Positions 1 to 7,885 of a stretch of 64,000 bases of DNA are shown here, piece after piece. The notes under the pieces are model-generated. The model did no database searches and was not told where the DNA came from. It worked only from the letters and a program-made list of their open reading frames with translations. The DNA comes from Acetatifactor muris. GTDB taxonomy: Bacteria > Bacillota > Clostridia > Lachnospirales > Lachnospiraceae. Numbering within the stretch: the first letter of the stretch is position 1; each line of letters opens with the position of its first letter. The DNA lies in contig NZ_JANJZD010000001.1 of NCBI RefSeq assembly GCF_024623325.1, positions 62,001 through 126,000 on the forward strand, given 5' to 3'. The position numbers and the translations under genes are program-made.

Positions 1-1578
1 GAACCTCGAAATGCGGTTATATTGGCTGCAGGTTTTGGAATGCGGATGGTTCCTATCAACATGGAAATACCAAAAGCGTTGATGGAGGTTAATGGAGAAG
101 TATTGATTGAGCGTATGATACGTCAGCTTCATGCAGTGGGAATCAGGAAAGTCTATGTGGTAGTTGGCTTTATGAAGGAACAGTTCGAATATTTAATAGA
201 CGAATATGGTGTGGAACTGATAGTCAACAATGATTATGCGTTGAGAAATAATCTTCATTCGCTGAAGCTTGTGTGCAGGCATTTGTCAAATACATATGTT
301 ATACCAGGTGATGTCTGGTGTGAGTATAATCCATTTCAGAAAAATGAGTTATACTCCTGGTATATGGTTTCAGACCTGGTGGACAATGACAGTGACGTAA
401 GGATAAACCGGAAAATGGAACTTGTCACTGTTCCGAAAGGGGCAGGAGGAAATGCCATGATAGGGATATCTTATCTGGCAGAAGAAGAGGCGGCCATTGT
501 CCGTAATAAAGTGGATAAACTATGTGGTGACACCAGATATGATGGTTCATTTTGGGAAGAGACTTTATTTGATAAAGATCGCATGATTGTCTGGGCGAGG
601 GTTGTGCATGGCTCTGATGTGGTGGAGATTAACACTTACGAGCAGTTGCGGGAGCTGGACGAACATTCAAATCAGCTGAATTCAGAGGCTATTACTGTAA
701 TCGCACAACAGCTGGAGGTAAAAGCGGCAGATATTGTCAATATAGAAGTACTGAAAAAAGGAATGACCAATCGCTCATTTTTGTTCAGCTGTGAAGATAA
801 AAAATATATTATGCGGATTCCAGGGGAGGGGACGGAGCGGTTGATTAACAGAAGGCAGGAGGCGGAGGTATATACGGCAATAGATGGTCTGGAACTGTGC
901 GACAGACCTTTGTATATGAATTCTGGGAACGGTTATAAGATTACAAAATATATAGAAGGTGTACGATGTTGTGATCCGAATGACATATCAGATCTGAAAC
1001 TGTGTATAAAAAAACTGAAATTATTACATGAGATGAAATTGAAGGTGAAGCATGAATTTGATATTTTCAGGATGATTGATTTTTATGAGTCCCTGTGGGA
1101 AGGAAAAGCTTCTGCTTACCGCGATTATGAAAAGACCAAACAGAATGCCTTTTCTCTGCGCCCATTCATTGAGAAGAATATTGAAGAGAGAGTTTTGACG
1201 CACATTGATGCAGTGCCGGATAATTTCCTTTTCGATCCGGGAACAGAAGGGGAGCTTTCACTTCAGCTGACAGACTGGGAGTATGCAGGGATGCAGGACC
1301 CACATGTGGATATAGCCATGTTTTGTATCTATTCTTTATATAATAAACGTCAGATCGATCGGATGATTCATATTTATTTTGAGGGGCCATGTCCTGGAAA
1401 TGTTAAAACAAAAATTTACTGCTACATTGCGGTGTGTGGACTGCTATGGAGTAACTGGTGTGAATACAAAAGGAATCTGGGAGTAGAATTCGGCGAATAT
1501 TCTCTGCGGCAATACAGATATGCGAAGGAATACTATAAGCTGGCGGCACAGCGGATTGGAGGGGAAGATGGGGTATAA
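1..1578 (+). CDS. LicC-LicA type fusion: nucleotidyltransferase plus choline-kinase-like domain (5' end cut)
   Basis: The reading frame is open from base 1, so the true start lies just upstream. Visible residues 5-30 carry the sugar-nucleotidyltransferase signature (VILAAGFGMR, then PKALMEVNGE), as in LicC CTP:phosphocholine cytidylyltransferase. From about residue 235 a choline/ethanolamine-kinase-like phosphotransferase domain follows, with a Brenner-type catalytic loop (HIDAVPDNFL) and a metal-binding DWEYAG. One polypeptide could therefore phosphorylate an amino alcohol and activate it with CTP for transfer to a surface polymer. The next gene overlaps it by 11 bp, and a LicA-like kinase and LicB-like transporter follow, which supports a lic-type operon. 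The substrate (choline or ethanolamine) cannot be read from sequence alone. Confidence 0.8.
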   Translation, partial: EPRNAVILAAGFGMRMVPINMEIPKALMEVNGEVLIERMIRQLHAVGIRKVYVVVGFMKEQFEYLIDEYGVELIVNNDYALRNNLHSLKLVCRHLSNTYVIPGDVWCEYNPFQKNELYSWYMVSDLVDNDSDVRINRKMELVTVPKGAGGNAMIGISYLAEEEAAIVRNKVDKLCGDTRYDGSFWEETLFDKDRMIVWARVVHGSDVVEINTYEQLRELDEHSNQLNSEAITVIAQQLEVKAADIVNIEVLKKGMTNRSFLFSCEDKKYIMRIPGEGTERLINRRQEAEVYTAIDGLELCDRPLYMNSGNGYKITKYIEGVRCCDPNDISDLKLCIKKLKLLHEMKLKVKHEFDIFRMIDFYESLWEGKASAYRDYEKTKQNAFSLRPFIEKNIEERVLTHIDAVPDNFLFDPGTEGELSLQLTDWEYAGMQDPHVDIAMFCIYSLYNKRQIDRMIHIYFEGPCPGNVKTKIYCYIAVCGLLWSNWCEYKRNLGVEFGEYSLRQYRYAKEYYKLAAQRIGGEDGV

Positions 1579-2440
1579 GGTAGATAATGCAGTCATTATG
1601 GCAGCAGGAACTTCAAGCAGATTTGCACCGCTGTCTTATGAGATGCCTAAGGCCTTGATTAAAGTAAAGGGAGAGATATTGATAGAAAGGCAGATCAGAC
1701 AGCTTCGGGAAGCTGGAATTCATGAAATTGTTGTGGTAACAGGCTACAGGAAGGAGCAACTTGAGTATCTGAGAGACAGATTTGGTGTCATTCTGGTTGA
1801 GAACCCGGATTATATGATGCGAAATAACAATGCAAGTATTTATGCTGTCAGAGACTATCTGAGGAATACGTATATTTGCTCATCCGACAATTACTTTACT
1901 GAGAATCCTTTTGAAGCAGAGGTCGAAGAGGCTTATTATGCTGCTGTTTATGCAGAGGGACAGACTTCCGAATGGTGTATGGAGGAAGATGCAGACGGCT
2001 ATATAAGCAAAGTAACCGTAGGAGGAATGGATTCCTGGTATATGTTGGGACATGCATTCTGGAGCGAAATGTTCAGCAGTAAATTCCTTTCTGTTCTGAC
2101 TTCGGTCTATGATCTGCCGGAGACTGTTGACATGCTCTGGGAGCGGATTTTTATGGAACATCTGGATAAGCTGAAAATGAAAATCCGGAAATATCCTGAT
2201 AACAAAATATTTGAATTTGACACATTGGACGAATTGAGGGACTTTGATGATTCTTATCTGGAAAATACTTGTTCAGGGATATTAAAAATGGTATCTTCCA
2301 TGCTGGAATGTAGGGAAAAAGACATTATAAATGTACAGGCATATAAAAGTTTTGATAATGCTGCTGCAGGGTTCAGGTTTGAGGTGGCAGGTACTTTTTA
2401 TGAATATGACTATGTGACGGAGAAAGTGAGGCAGATGTGA
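1568..2440 (+). CDS. LicC-like nucleotidyltransferase with a truncated kinase-like tail
   Basis: A 290-residue protein. The start is ATG 1568 because a strong Shine-Dalgarno (GGAGGGG, about 1557) sits just before it; an in-frame start at 1520 lies inside the previous gene. Residues 8-30 show the nucleotidyltransferase motif (IMAAGTSSRF, then PKALIKVKGE). The last ~55 residues align by eye with the beginning of the kinase domain of the preceding fusion (a shared pattern around DIINVQAY versus DIVNIEVL) and then stop before any catalytic loop. The protein thus looks like a duplicate of the fusion that lost most of its kinase half. It probably makes CDP-choline or a similar CDP-alcohol. The translational overlap with its neighbour suggests co-expression. 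Confidence 0.75.
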   Translation: MGYKVDNAVIMAAGTSSRFAPLSYEMPKALIKVKGEILIERQIRQLREAGIHEIVVVTGYRKEQLEYLRDRFGVILVENPDYMMRNNNASIYAVRDYLRNTYICSSDNYFTENPFEAEVEEAYYAAVYAEGQTSEWCMEEDADGYISKVTVGGMDSWYMLGHAFWSEMFSSKFLSVLTSVYDLPETVDMLWERIFMEHLDKLKMKIRKYPDNKIFEFDTLDELRDFDDSYLENTCSGILKMVSSMLECREKDIINVQAYKSFDNAAAGFRFEVAGTFYEYDYVTEKVRQM

Positions 2441-2441
2441 A

Positions 2442-3365
2442 ATGGCAAAAGAGGTTATCGACAAAGACTTACCTAAGGTGGCCAATTTATGCAGAGAAGT
2501 GTTGGGTGAGTCATTTATACAAATTTGGCGGCTGGGTGGTAATACAAATCGTACATATCATGTGGTGCTGGGCGATGAAAATGAATATGTAATAAGAATT
2601 CCTGGTGAAGGTACGGAAGAACTGATTGTGAGGAAAAATGAGAACGTCAGTACGGCACTTGCGAATAAATTGAATATAGATGCAAGACTTTTACACTTTG
2701 GAGAAGATGGGGCGAAGGTAAGTGAATACATTATGGGGGCGATTACCATGTTCCCAGGGGAATTGCAAAAGGAATCCCGTATTGTTCAGATGACAGAGCT
2801 TTTAAAAAGGTTACATACATGCGGGGAGGATACAGGAATTTATTTTGAGGTGTTCGACATGGCTGCCGGATATGAAAGGATTATTACAGAGAATGAAGTA
2901 CCTATGTATAATGACTATCTTCAGATAAAGTCAACTGTTATGGATATAAAAAAAGAGGTCGATGCTGTGTGTGAAATTATCAGGGTTCCATGTCATAATG
3001 ATGCACTGTGCGAAAACTGGGTGGTGGATGGAAACGGCAGAATGTATCTGATTGACTGGGAATACGCGGGTATGAATGATGCCATGTGGGATTTGGCCGA
3101 TGTTTCCATTGAGGCGGGCTATAATAGTGAAACGGATGAAAAACTCCTGCATTGTTATTTTGATGGAGTAGTTACTGATTCCATCAGAAAGCATTTCCTG
3201 GCAAGTAAAATTTATGTGGATTATTTATGGACTCTGTGGGCGAAAGCGAGAGTGCCATATGATGGACAGCCTATGGAGGATTGGGCAGTTGAGAGATACA
3301 TCAGACTAAAGAAAAATATAGAAGAATATTTTAAATATAAGTCGGAGGAAGAATTATCATTATGA
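2442..3365 (+). CDS. LicA-like choline/ethanolamine kinase family protein
   Basis: A 307-residue stand-alone phosphotransferase of the choline kinase/APH fold. An N-terminal nucleotide-binding region contains NTNRTYHV and YVIRIPGEGTE, followed by a catalytic loop (PCHNDALCENW) and a metal-binding DWEYAGMND. The sequence resembles the kinase half of the fusion encoded at base 1, so the operon holds one fused and one free kinase. It starts 1 bp after the previous stop and overlaps the downstream transporter by four bases (ATGA). By family it would phosphorylate choline taken up by that transporter; ethanolamine or another amino alcohol is possible. Confidence 0.8.
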   Translation: MAKEVIDKDLPKVANLCREVLGESFIQIWRLGGNTNRTYHVVLGDENEYVIRIPGEGTEELIVRKNENVSTALANKLNIDARLLHFGEDGAKVSEYIMGAITMFPGELQKESRIVQMTELLKRLHTCGEDTGIYFEVFDMAAGYERIITENEVPMYNDYLQIKSTVMDIKKEVDAVCEIIRVPCHNDALCENWVVDGNGRMYLIDWEYAGMNDAMWDLADVSIEAGYNSETDEKLLHCYFDGVVTDSIRKHFLASKIYVDYLWTLWAKARVPYDGQPMEDWAVERYIRLKKNIEEYFKYKSEEELSL

Positions 3366-4303
3366 GATATGGCATACTGGCAGGTATTACATGGGCTCTT
3401 GAAACAGTCATTCTGGGAGCGGCGTTGGCAATGACACCATTTGTGTCATCGGAACAGGCTATTTTTCTTGCCCCGTTTGTAAGTACATTTCTGCATGATG
3501 CCTGCTCCGCTGTCTGGGCGGGATTCTATAATGGATTGAGAAGAAATATGTATGACGTATGGAAGGCTCTGCAGACAAAGAGCGGAAAATTTGTAGTGCT
3601 TGCCGCTATCATAGGAGGACCGGTGGGTATGACGGGGTATGTATTGGCTGTCAATTATATGGGAGCTTCTGTTGGAGCAGTGGCAAGTGCAATCTTTCCG
3701 GCAATCGGAGCTGTTCTGGCATATTTTTTCCTGAAAGAAAAAATGCAGTGGTATCGTTGGATATTATTGGTTGCCACTTTACTGGGAGTATATGGACTGA
3801 GCTGGTCACCTGATCTGGCAATGTCGAATTTCTTTTTCGGTGTGATTGGTGCACTGATGTGTGCCTTTGGCTGGGGAATTGAAGCCGTGATTCTTGCGAG
3901 ATGTCTGCAGGATCCGGAAGTGAAGGATGAATATGCACTCCAGATTCGTCAGACTACATCTGCACTTGTATATGGTATTGTCATTTTACCAACATTGAGA
4001 GGCTGGGGATTTACCATACACCTGTTTACGGGGGACACAGGATGGTTGCTTGTGATGATTGCTTTTGCGGCGCTGTTTGCAACAATTTCCTATCTGTTCT
4101 ATTATAGGGCAATTGCAGAAATAGGGGCTTCCAAAGCGATGGCACTGAACGTTTCCTATTCTGCGTGGGCTATTGTGTTTACAGTACTGATTTTCAGAGA
4201 TAAAAGCATTTTGACACCTGTAACGACTGGATGTTCGATAATCGTTATTATATGTGGTATTTTGGCAGCGGCGGACTTTAAGGAACTATTTCGAAAAGAG
4301 TAG
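3362..4303 (+). CDS. LicB-like DMT-superfamily (EamA) transporter
   Basis: A 313-residue, very hydrophobic protein with about ten predicted membrane segments and the inner repeat of drug/metabolite transporters (for example GAVASAIFPAIGAVLAYFFL near residue 105 and its counterpart near residue 265). It is translationally coupled to the kinase gene through an ATGA overlap. In lic operons this position is held by LicB, a choline importer of the same superfamily, and the neighbours make that the best assignment. The sequence alone does not fix substrate or direction. It is the last gene of the operon; no clear terminator was seen after it. Confidence 0.72.
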   Translation: MRYGILAGITWALETVILGAALAMTPFVSSEQAIFLAPFVSTFLHDACSAVWAGFYNGLRRNMYDVWKALQTKSGKFVVLAAIIGGPVGMTGYVLAVNYMGASVGAVASAIFPAIGAVLAYFFLKEKMQWYRWILLVATLLGVYGLSWSPDLAMSNFFFGVIGALMCAFGWGIEAVILARCLQDPEVKDEYALQIRQTTSALVYGIVILPTLRGWGFTIHLFTGDTGWLLVMIAFAALFATISYLFYYRAIAEIGASKAMALNVSYSAWAIVFTVLIFRDKSILTPVTTGCSIIVIICGILAAADFKELFRKE

Positions 4304-4373
4304 TTGAAAACAGAAAGAGGGAAAGCAGGCTGATATTTACTCTGCCCCACCTTCTTGCGAATGTTTCTGATTC

Positions 4374-4926
4374 ATGGTACAAGGACTCATATCCCAGGCG
4401 GGGAGATCTGTACCTTGTGCGGCCTGTGCCCATAATGACATGAAAATACAGAGCCATCTTGAAAGGCTATTAAATATGTGGGTTTTACAGAGGAGGAAGT
4501 CCGGGAACTTTGTTTTCGATATGATATGGATTTACATGAGGCAAAGAGGTGGTATGACGGCTACTTTTTCAGTGCAGCAGGATCGGTTTATAATCCCAAT
4601 TCGGTTATGGAGAATACTGGGCTAAAACGGAAACATATGAGTCGTTGAGAAGCGTTATCCGTTTTGCTTATCTAAGTTGTATCCAGCAATATAAGGAAAT
4701 TCAGGAGCTGCCGTCAGGAACCAGCCGTGCGGACATAGTGTATGTTTCAAAGAAAGGTTCTGCCATACCGGTTATCATTGTGGAGTTGAAAGGGAACAAG
4801 GGGGCAAGAAAGGCGCTTGAACAGATCAGGGAGAGGAATTATCCGGAGATTTTTGAGGCCTATGGAGAAAATCATATTCAGGACAGCTTTATCTTTTGTA
4901 AAACAGGTCAAATGTTTCTGCCCTGA
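4374..4926 (+). pseudogene. Decayed AAA-ATPase / PD-(D/E)XK nuclease family gene (PF09820/PF08011 type)
   Basis: No single frame is intact. One frame near 4465-4610 gives the family hallmark GFTEEEVRELC then RWYDGYFF and YNPNSVMEN. A shift near 4612 moves the rest to another frame: WAKTETYESL, then the nuclease part with RADIVYV and IIVELKG up to the stop at 4926. Intact members are about 500-600 residues, so the ATPase half is almost completely lost and at least one frameshift interrupts the remainder. These genes are common, repeatedly decaying accessory genes in Lachnospiraceae. Exact borders of the relic are uncertain. Confidence 0.8.
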
Positions 4927-5480
4927 ATATGATAGATTTATTATACCACAGAGCAGAGGAAATTAGAAGAAAAATTTGCCGTTTCATGTAAAATTTTCAT
5001 GCAAATTTTGAAGGAATTTTGAAACGGCAAATTTCGAAGCATTTTCGTCTTTTTTGAAGCCTGTTTTTGTCTCGTTTTTGAAGGATTTTTTATAGTCTTT
5101 TTTGTTGCAATCCTGCCTGAATTGTGTTAAGGTATTGTCAGGCAGAGAAATTTGAATTCTATTATAAATCTGAAAGCTGATGACGGCTTTTTCTGTAATT
5201 CATGACAATAGAAGTCTTGTGAAGTGAGACTTCTGTCGATTCGGACTTCTTGCCAGGTAAATCCCATATTTGACAGAATAAAATTTACAGACCACAGCAG
5301 GAAGGCACGAATCTTTCCTGTATGAAAGCATCTGTTTGGAACATGGCCGGATTTATTTCCGAGGGTAATGAGTCAGCTGTGTGTTAACTGACGAATGGCC
5401 CCCAAAAACCAGGGTTCGGAGAGAAACGCTGATGACGCACGTCGAAGGACAGATGCGGAAAGGAATCAGGAGGACAGGGA
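4927..5480. other. Gene-free AT-rich stretch between relic and Rpn-family gene
   Basis: No open frame with a plausible ribosome-binding site was seen. The stretch holds a perfect 15-bp inverted repeat (4972-5034) and a shorter one (AGAAGTCT/AGACTTCT near 5211-5235). The remainder is T-rich. It may be the eroded flank of the relic before it. The Shine-Dalgarno of the next gene (AGGAGG near 5468) lies at its right end. Confidence 0.5.
4972..5034. repeat. Perfect 15-bp inverted repeat
   Basis: The left arm AAATTTGCCGTTTCA (4972-4986) and the right arm TGAAACGGCAAATTT (5020-5034) are exact reverse complements around a 33-nt spacer. The spacer is long for a terminator and no T-tract follows directly. 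It could be a relic of a small mobile element or a weak hairpin. Confidence 0.6.
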
Positions 5481-6641
5481 ATGAACAAAATCGGCGGCAG
5501 CATGGAGATGTTAAGTGCCATGCAGCTTACGAAAGATATGGCCGGGCTGGATGCCCAGAGTAAAATGATTCTGCACAATAAGGAAGTATTGGCCATTATA
5601 CTGCAGGATACCGTAGAAGAGTACAAAGGATATAGTAGAAAAGAAATTATGGAGTTCATAGAGGCAGGTTCCATGTCCGAGACCATTGAAATATCTTCGG
5701 GAAGGACGAACAGCCAGGTGAAAGGAGACAATGCAGAATTTGCACAGCTGAATGAGAAAGTTTCTTATTTTGACCTTTTGTTTTGTGCAAAGAATCCAAA
5801 GCTTTCCGCGGAGAAGGTTCTGGTAAATCTTCGTGTGGACTTTGAATCACAGAAGGCATATCATCCTGGCTATCCCATAGAAAAGAGAGGAATATACTAC
5901 CTGGCAAGGCAACTGTCTTCTCAGCTTTCGTTGATTACGGAACAGACGGATTACGGCTCTTTGGAGAAATGCTATAGTATCTGGATTTGTCGGGATGATA
6001 TTCCGAAGGAAGAGCGTTACAGTATTTCTTTCTATGGTATCCAAAATACGAAAAATACAGGAAGCAACAAAGTACCGGGAGAAAACTTTGATTTAATGAC
6101 ACTGGTCATTATCAGGCTGGGAGACAAAGTATACGATGGGGAAAGGGGAGATGAAAGCTACGAGCTTTTGCGGTTTCTGAATACGATTATGTATCCGCAT
6201 AAAGCGGATTTCATGCAGACAATATCGGAATATATTGATTTTTCAGGAAATAAAGAGTTATGGAAGGAGGCAGAGCAGGTGAGAGGACTGGGACAGTGTA
6301 TTGCGGATGAAATCAGAGAAGAGATCAGGGATGAGGTCAGAGCGGAAGTAAAGAATGAGGTCAGAGCGGAAGTAAAGAATGAGGTCAGAGCGGAAGTAAA
6401 GAATGAGGTCAGAGCGGAAGTAAAGAATGAGGTCAGAGCGGAAATAAAGGATGAGGTCAGAGCGGAAATAAAGGATGAAGTCAGGGAAGAATTGCAGGAA
6501 GAAGGAATTAAAGCTTTGATTCTTGACAATCTGGAGGAGCAGATCCCAAGAGAGCGTAGTATAGGCAAGCTTCAGCGGCTTTTTCATTTGACAGAGGAAA
6601 AAGCTGTCGTATACTATGACAGATTTGCCAAAGGCACATGA
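5481..6641 (+). CDS. Rpn-family PD-(D/E)XK nuclease ('transposase-like') with repeat-bearing tail
   Basis: A 386-residue protein with a good Shine-Dalgarno (AGGAGG) before ATG 5481. The core resembles the Rpn/YhgA-like nuclease family: FDLLFCA near residue 95, LRVDFESQ near residue 116 (a candidate for the family's acidic active-site region), YYLARQLS, and CYSIWICRDDIP. Residues about 285-332 are six exact or near-exact copies of an eight-residue unit (EVRAEVKN, later EVRAEIKD) encoded by a 24-bp DNA repeat, which would form a charged helix. The C-terminal LFHLTEEKAVVYYDRF is a frequent tail in this family. E. coli Rpn proteins promote RecA-independent recombination; the role here is unknown. 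Confidence 0.75.
   Translation: MNKIGGSMEMLSAMQLTKDMAGLDAQSKMILHNKEVLAIILQDTVEEYKGYSRKEIMEFIEAGSMSETIEISSGRTNSQVKGDNAEFAQLNEKVSYFDLLFCAKNPKLSAEKVLVNLRVDFESQKAYHPGYPIEKRGIYYLARQLSSQLSLITEQTDYGSLEKCYSIWICRDDIPKEERYSISFYGIQNTKNTGSNKVPGENFDLMTLVIIRLGDKVYDGERGDESYELLRFLNTIMYPHKADFMQTISEYIDFSGNKELWKEAEQVRGLGQCIADEIREEIRDEVRAEVKNEVRAEVKNEVRAEVKNEVRAEVKNEVRAEIKDEVRAEIKDEVREELQEEGIKALILDNLEEQIPRERSIGKLQRLFHLTEEKAVVYYDRFAKGT
6333..6476 (+). repeat. In-frame 24-bp tandem repeat, six copies
   Basis: Units start at 6333, 6357, 6381 and 6405 (identical, beginning GAGGTCAGAGCGGAAGTAAA), then 6429 and 6453 (two identical variants with AAATAAAGGAT at the end). A decayed seventh unit follows at 6477. Identity at DNA level points to recent slippage expansion, so copy number probably varies between strains without breaking the frame. 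Confidence 0.95.
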
Positions 6642-6651
6642 GGGACCAAAC

Positions 6652-7356
6652 ATGAATATAGCATTAGTTTTATCCGGAGGTACGGGAGTTCGACTGGGTA
6701 CAGACATTCCGAAGCAATATCTGGAGGTGGGTGGGAAGCCGATTCTTTCCTACTGTATGGAGACATTACTTGCACATGAAGAGATAGATGCGGTCCAGAT
6801 TGTGGCCGATTCGGTATGGCAGGAGGATATTTCACAGTGGACGACGCAGCTTTCCGGGAGGGAAAAGTTCAGAGGATTTTCTCTGCCGGGAGCAAATAGA
6901 CAGCTTTCCATTTTACATGGCCTGGAAGATATCCGCAAGTATGCGGCAGACATGGATTATGTATTGATTCATGATGCGGCCAGACCACTGCTTTCAGAGG
7001 AGATGATTACGGAATGTCTCCGAGCCGGAGAGGAGCATGAAGGGGCGATTCCGGTCCTGCCGATGAAGGATACGGTTTATTGCAGTGAAAACGGAAAAAC
7101 CATTACTTCCCTTCTGGACAGAGGGGCTGTCTTCGCCGGGCAGGCGCCGGAGGTATTTCTTCTGGGGAAATATTATGTGGCGAACAGGCGGTTGCTGCCG
7201 GATGCCATATTGCGGATCAACGGTTCCACGGAGCCTGCGGTTATGGCCGGGATGGACATTGCCATGATTCCAGGTGATGAGGGGAATTTCAAGATTACCA
7301 CGCCAGGAGATCTGGAACGGTTTCGAGAGATTCGCGGGAGAGATAGAAAGGGGTAA
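6652..7356 (+). CDS. ispD: IspD/TarI-family cytidylyltransferase
   Basis: A 234-residue cytidylyltransferase. The N-terminal loop LVLSGGTGVRLGTDIPKQY, the HDAARPLL block near residue 103 and the C-terminal NFKITTPGDLERF are diagnostic of the IspD/TarI family, which transfers CMP to methylerythritol 4-phosphate or to ribitol/glycerol phosphates. ATG 6652 is preferred over an earlier in-frame ATG (6616) because GAGGGA lies at proper distance and the protein then begins at the fold's first strand. It follows the Rpn-family gene by 10 bp. The lic-type genes upstream make a teichoic-acid-like (TarI) role as plausible as isoprenoid synthesis. Confidence 0.75.
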   Translation: MNIALVLSGGTGVRLGTDIPKQYLEVGGKPILSYCMETLLAHEEIDAVQIVADSVWQEDISQWTTQLSGREKFRGFSLPGANRQLSILHGLEDIRKYAADMDYVLIHDAARPLLSEEMITECLRAGEEHEGAIPVLPMKDTVYCSENGKTITSLLDRGAVFAGQAPEVFLLGKYYVANRRLLPDAILRINGSTEPAVMAGMDIAMIPGDEGNFKITTPGDLERFREIRGRDRKG

Positions 7357-7620
7357 AACGGCTTGAAAATGCGGGGCTGGCTTATTCGGGCGATATAATT
7401 TGACTTGACGTTACGCAGAGCGGCAAAATATAGAATTCCATTCGGGGCGGCTTTATCAGTAGTCATCAGTTCACTTCTTCAGCTCCGAAAGGGATTCTGC
7501 CACATATCTTTTTACTGTTTTTATGATGCGCATGCATATATAATCTAAATCAATTAAATTGAAATCAACAACAATCAAAACAAAACCACAGAAAAAGTTA
7601 TAAAAGAGATGTAAGATTTA
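7357..7620. other. Gene-free region upstream of the BMC promoter
   Basis: No gene was found. Near the right end three ATCAA words (7549, 7564, 7574) and a small palindrome TCAATT-A-AATTGA (about 7550-7562) lie 45-70 bp upstream of the first BMC promoter. One occurrence reads ATCAACA, as in the palindrome at the second BMC promoter. They are candidate binding sites for the DeoR-family regulator of the locus. Confidence 0.35.
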
Positions 7621-7649
7621 TTGACATTCCAATGATATAAGAATATACT
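7621..7649 (+). promoter_or_regulatory. Sigma-A promoter P1 of the BMC locus
   Basis: A perfect -35 TTGACA (7621-7626), a 17-bp spacer and -10 TATACT (7644-7649). Transcription would start near 7656, leaving a leader of about 230 nt before the dehydratase gene. Confidence 0.85.
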
Positions 7650-7655
7650 GGTATC

Positions 7656-7885
7656 TGAAAGTAAATGATAAGTCAAAGACAGAAAGCCTGCGGGAAGACT
7701 AGTGTAGTCAGCAGCCAATAGCCAGCAAACGGTAACAGGTAACTGACTGTAATTCAGAGGATATTGCAGCTATGGCCGACAGGCTTGTAAGAGATCTGTT
7801 GCTGTAACTGTGTGGGCCAGCCATATAATTTCCTTACGGTCCCCAGGAAGAAAGCAGATCGGACACAATCCGGAAAGGAGTATCA
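7656..7885 (+). promoter_or_regulatory. Long structured 5' leader of the dehydratase gene
   Basis: About 230 nt lie between the predicted start of transcription and ATG 7886. AAGCCTG (7684-7690) can pair with CAGGCTT (7780-7786) to enclose about 90 nt, inside which GACTA-GTG-TAGTC (7697-7709) forms a small hairpin. A ribosome-binding site (GGAAAGGAG) precedes the gene. I do not recognise a known riboswitch; the conserved boxes of the cobalamin riboswitch are absent, as expected for a B12-independent enzyme. Regulatory function is inferred only from length and pairing. Confidence 0.5.

Noticed and set aside
6333..6476. CRISPR array
   Set aside because: Repeats are directly adjacent, in frame and without spacers; they encode a protein repeat.
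7656..7885. Cobalamin riboswitch in the dehydratase leader
   Set aside because: The conserved B12-box and core sequences are not present, and the dehydratase is B12-independent.
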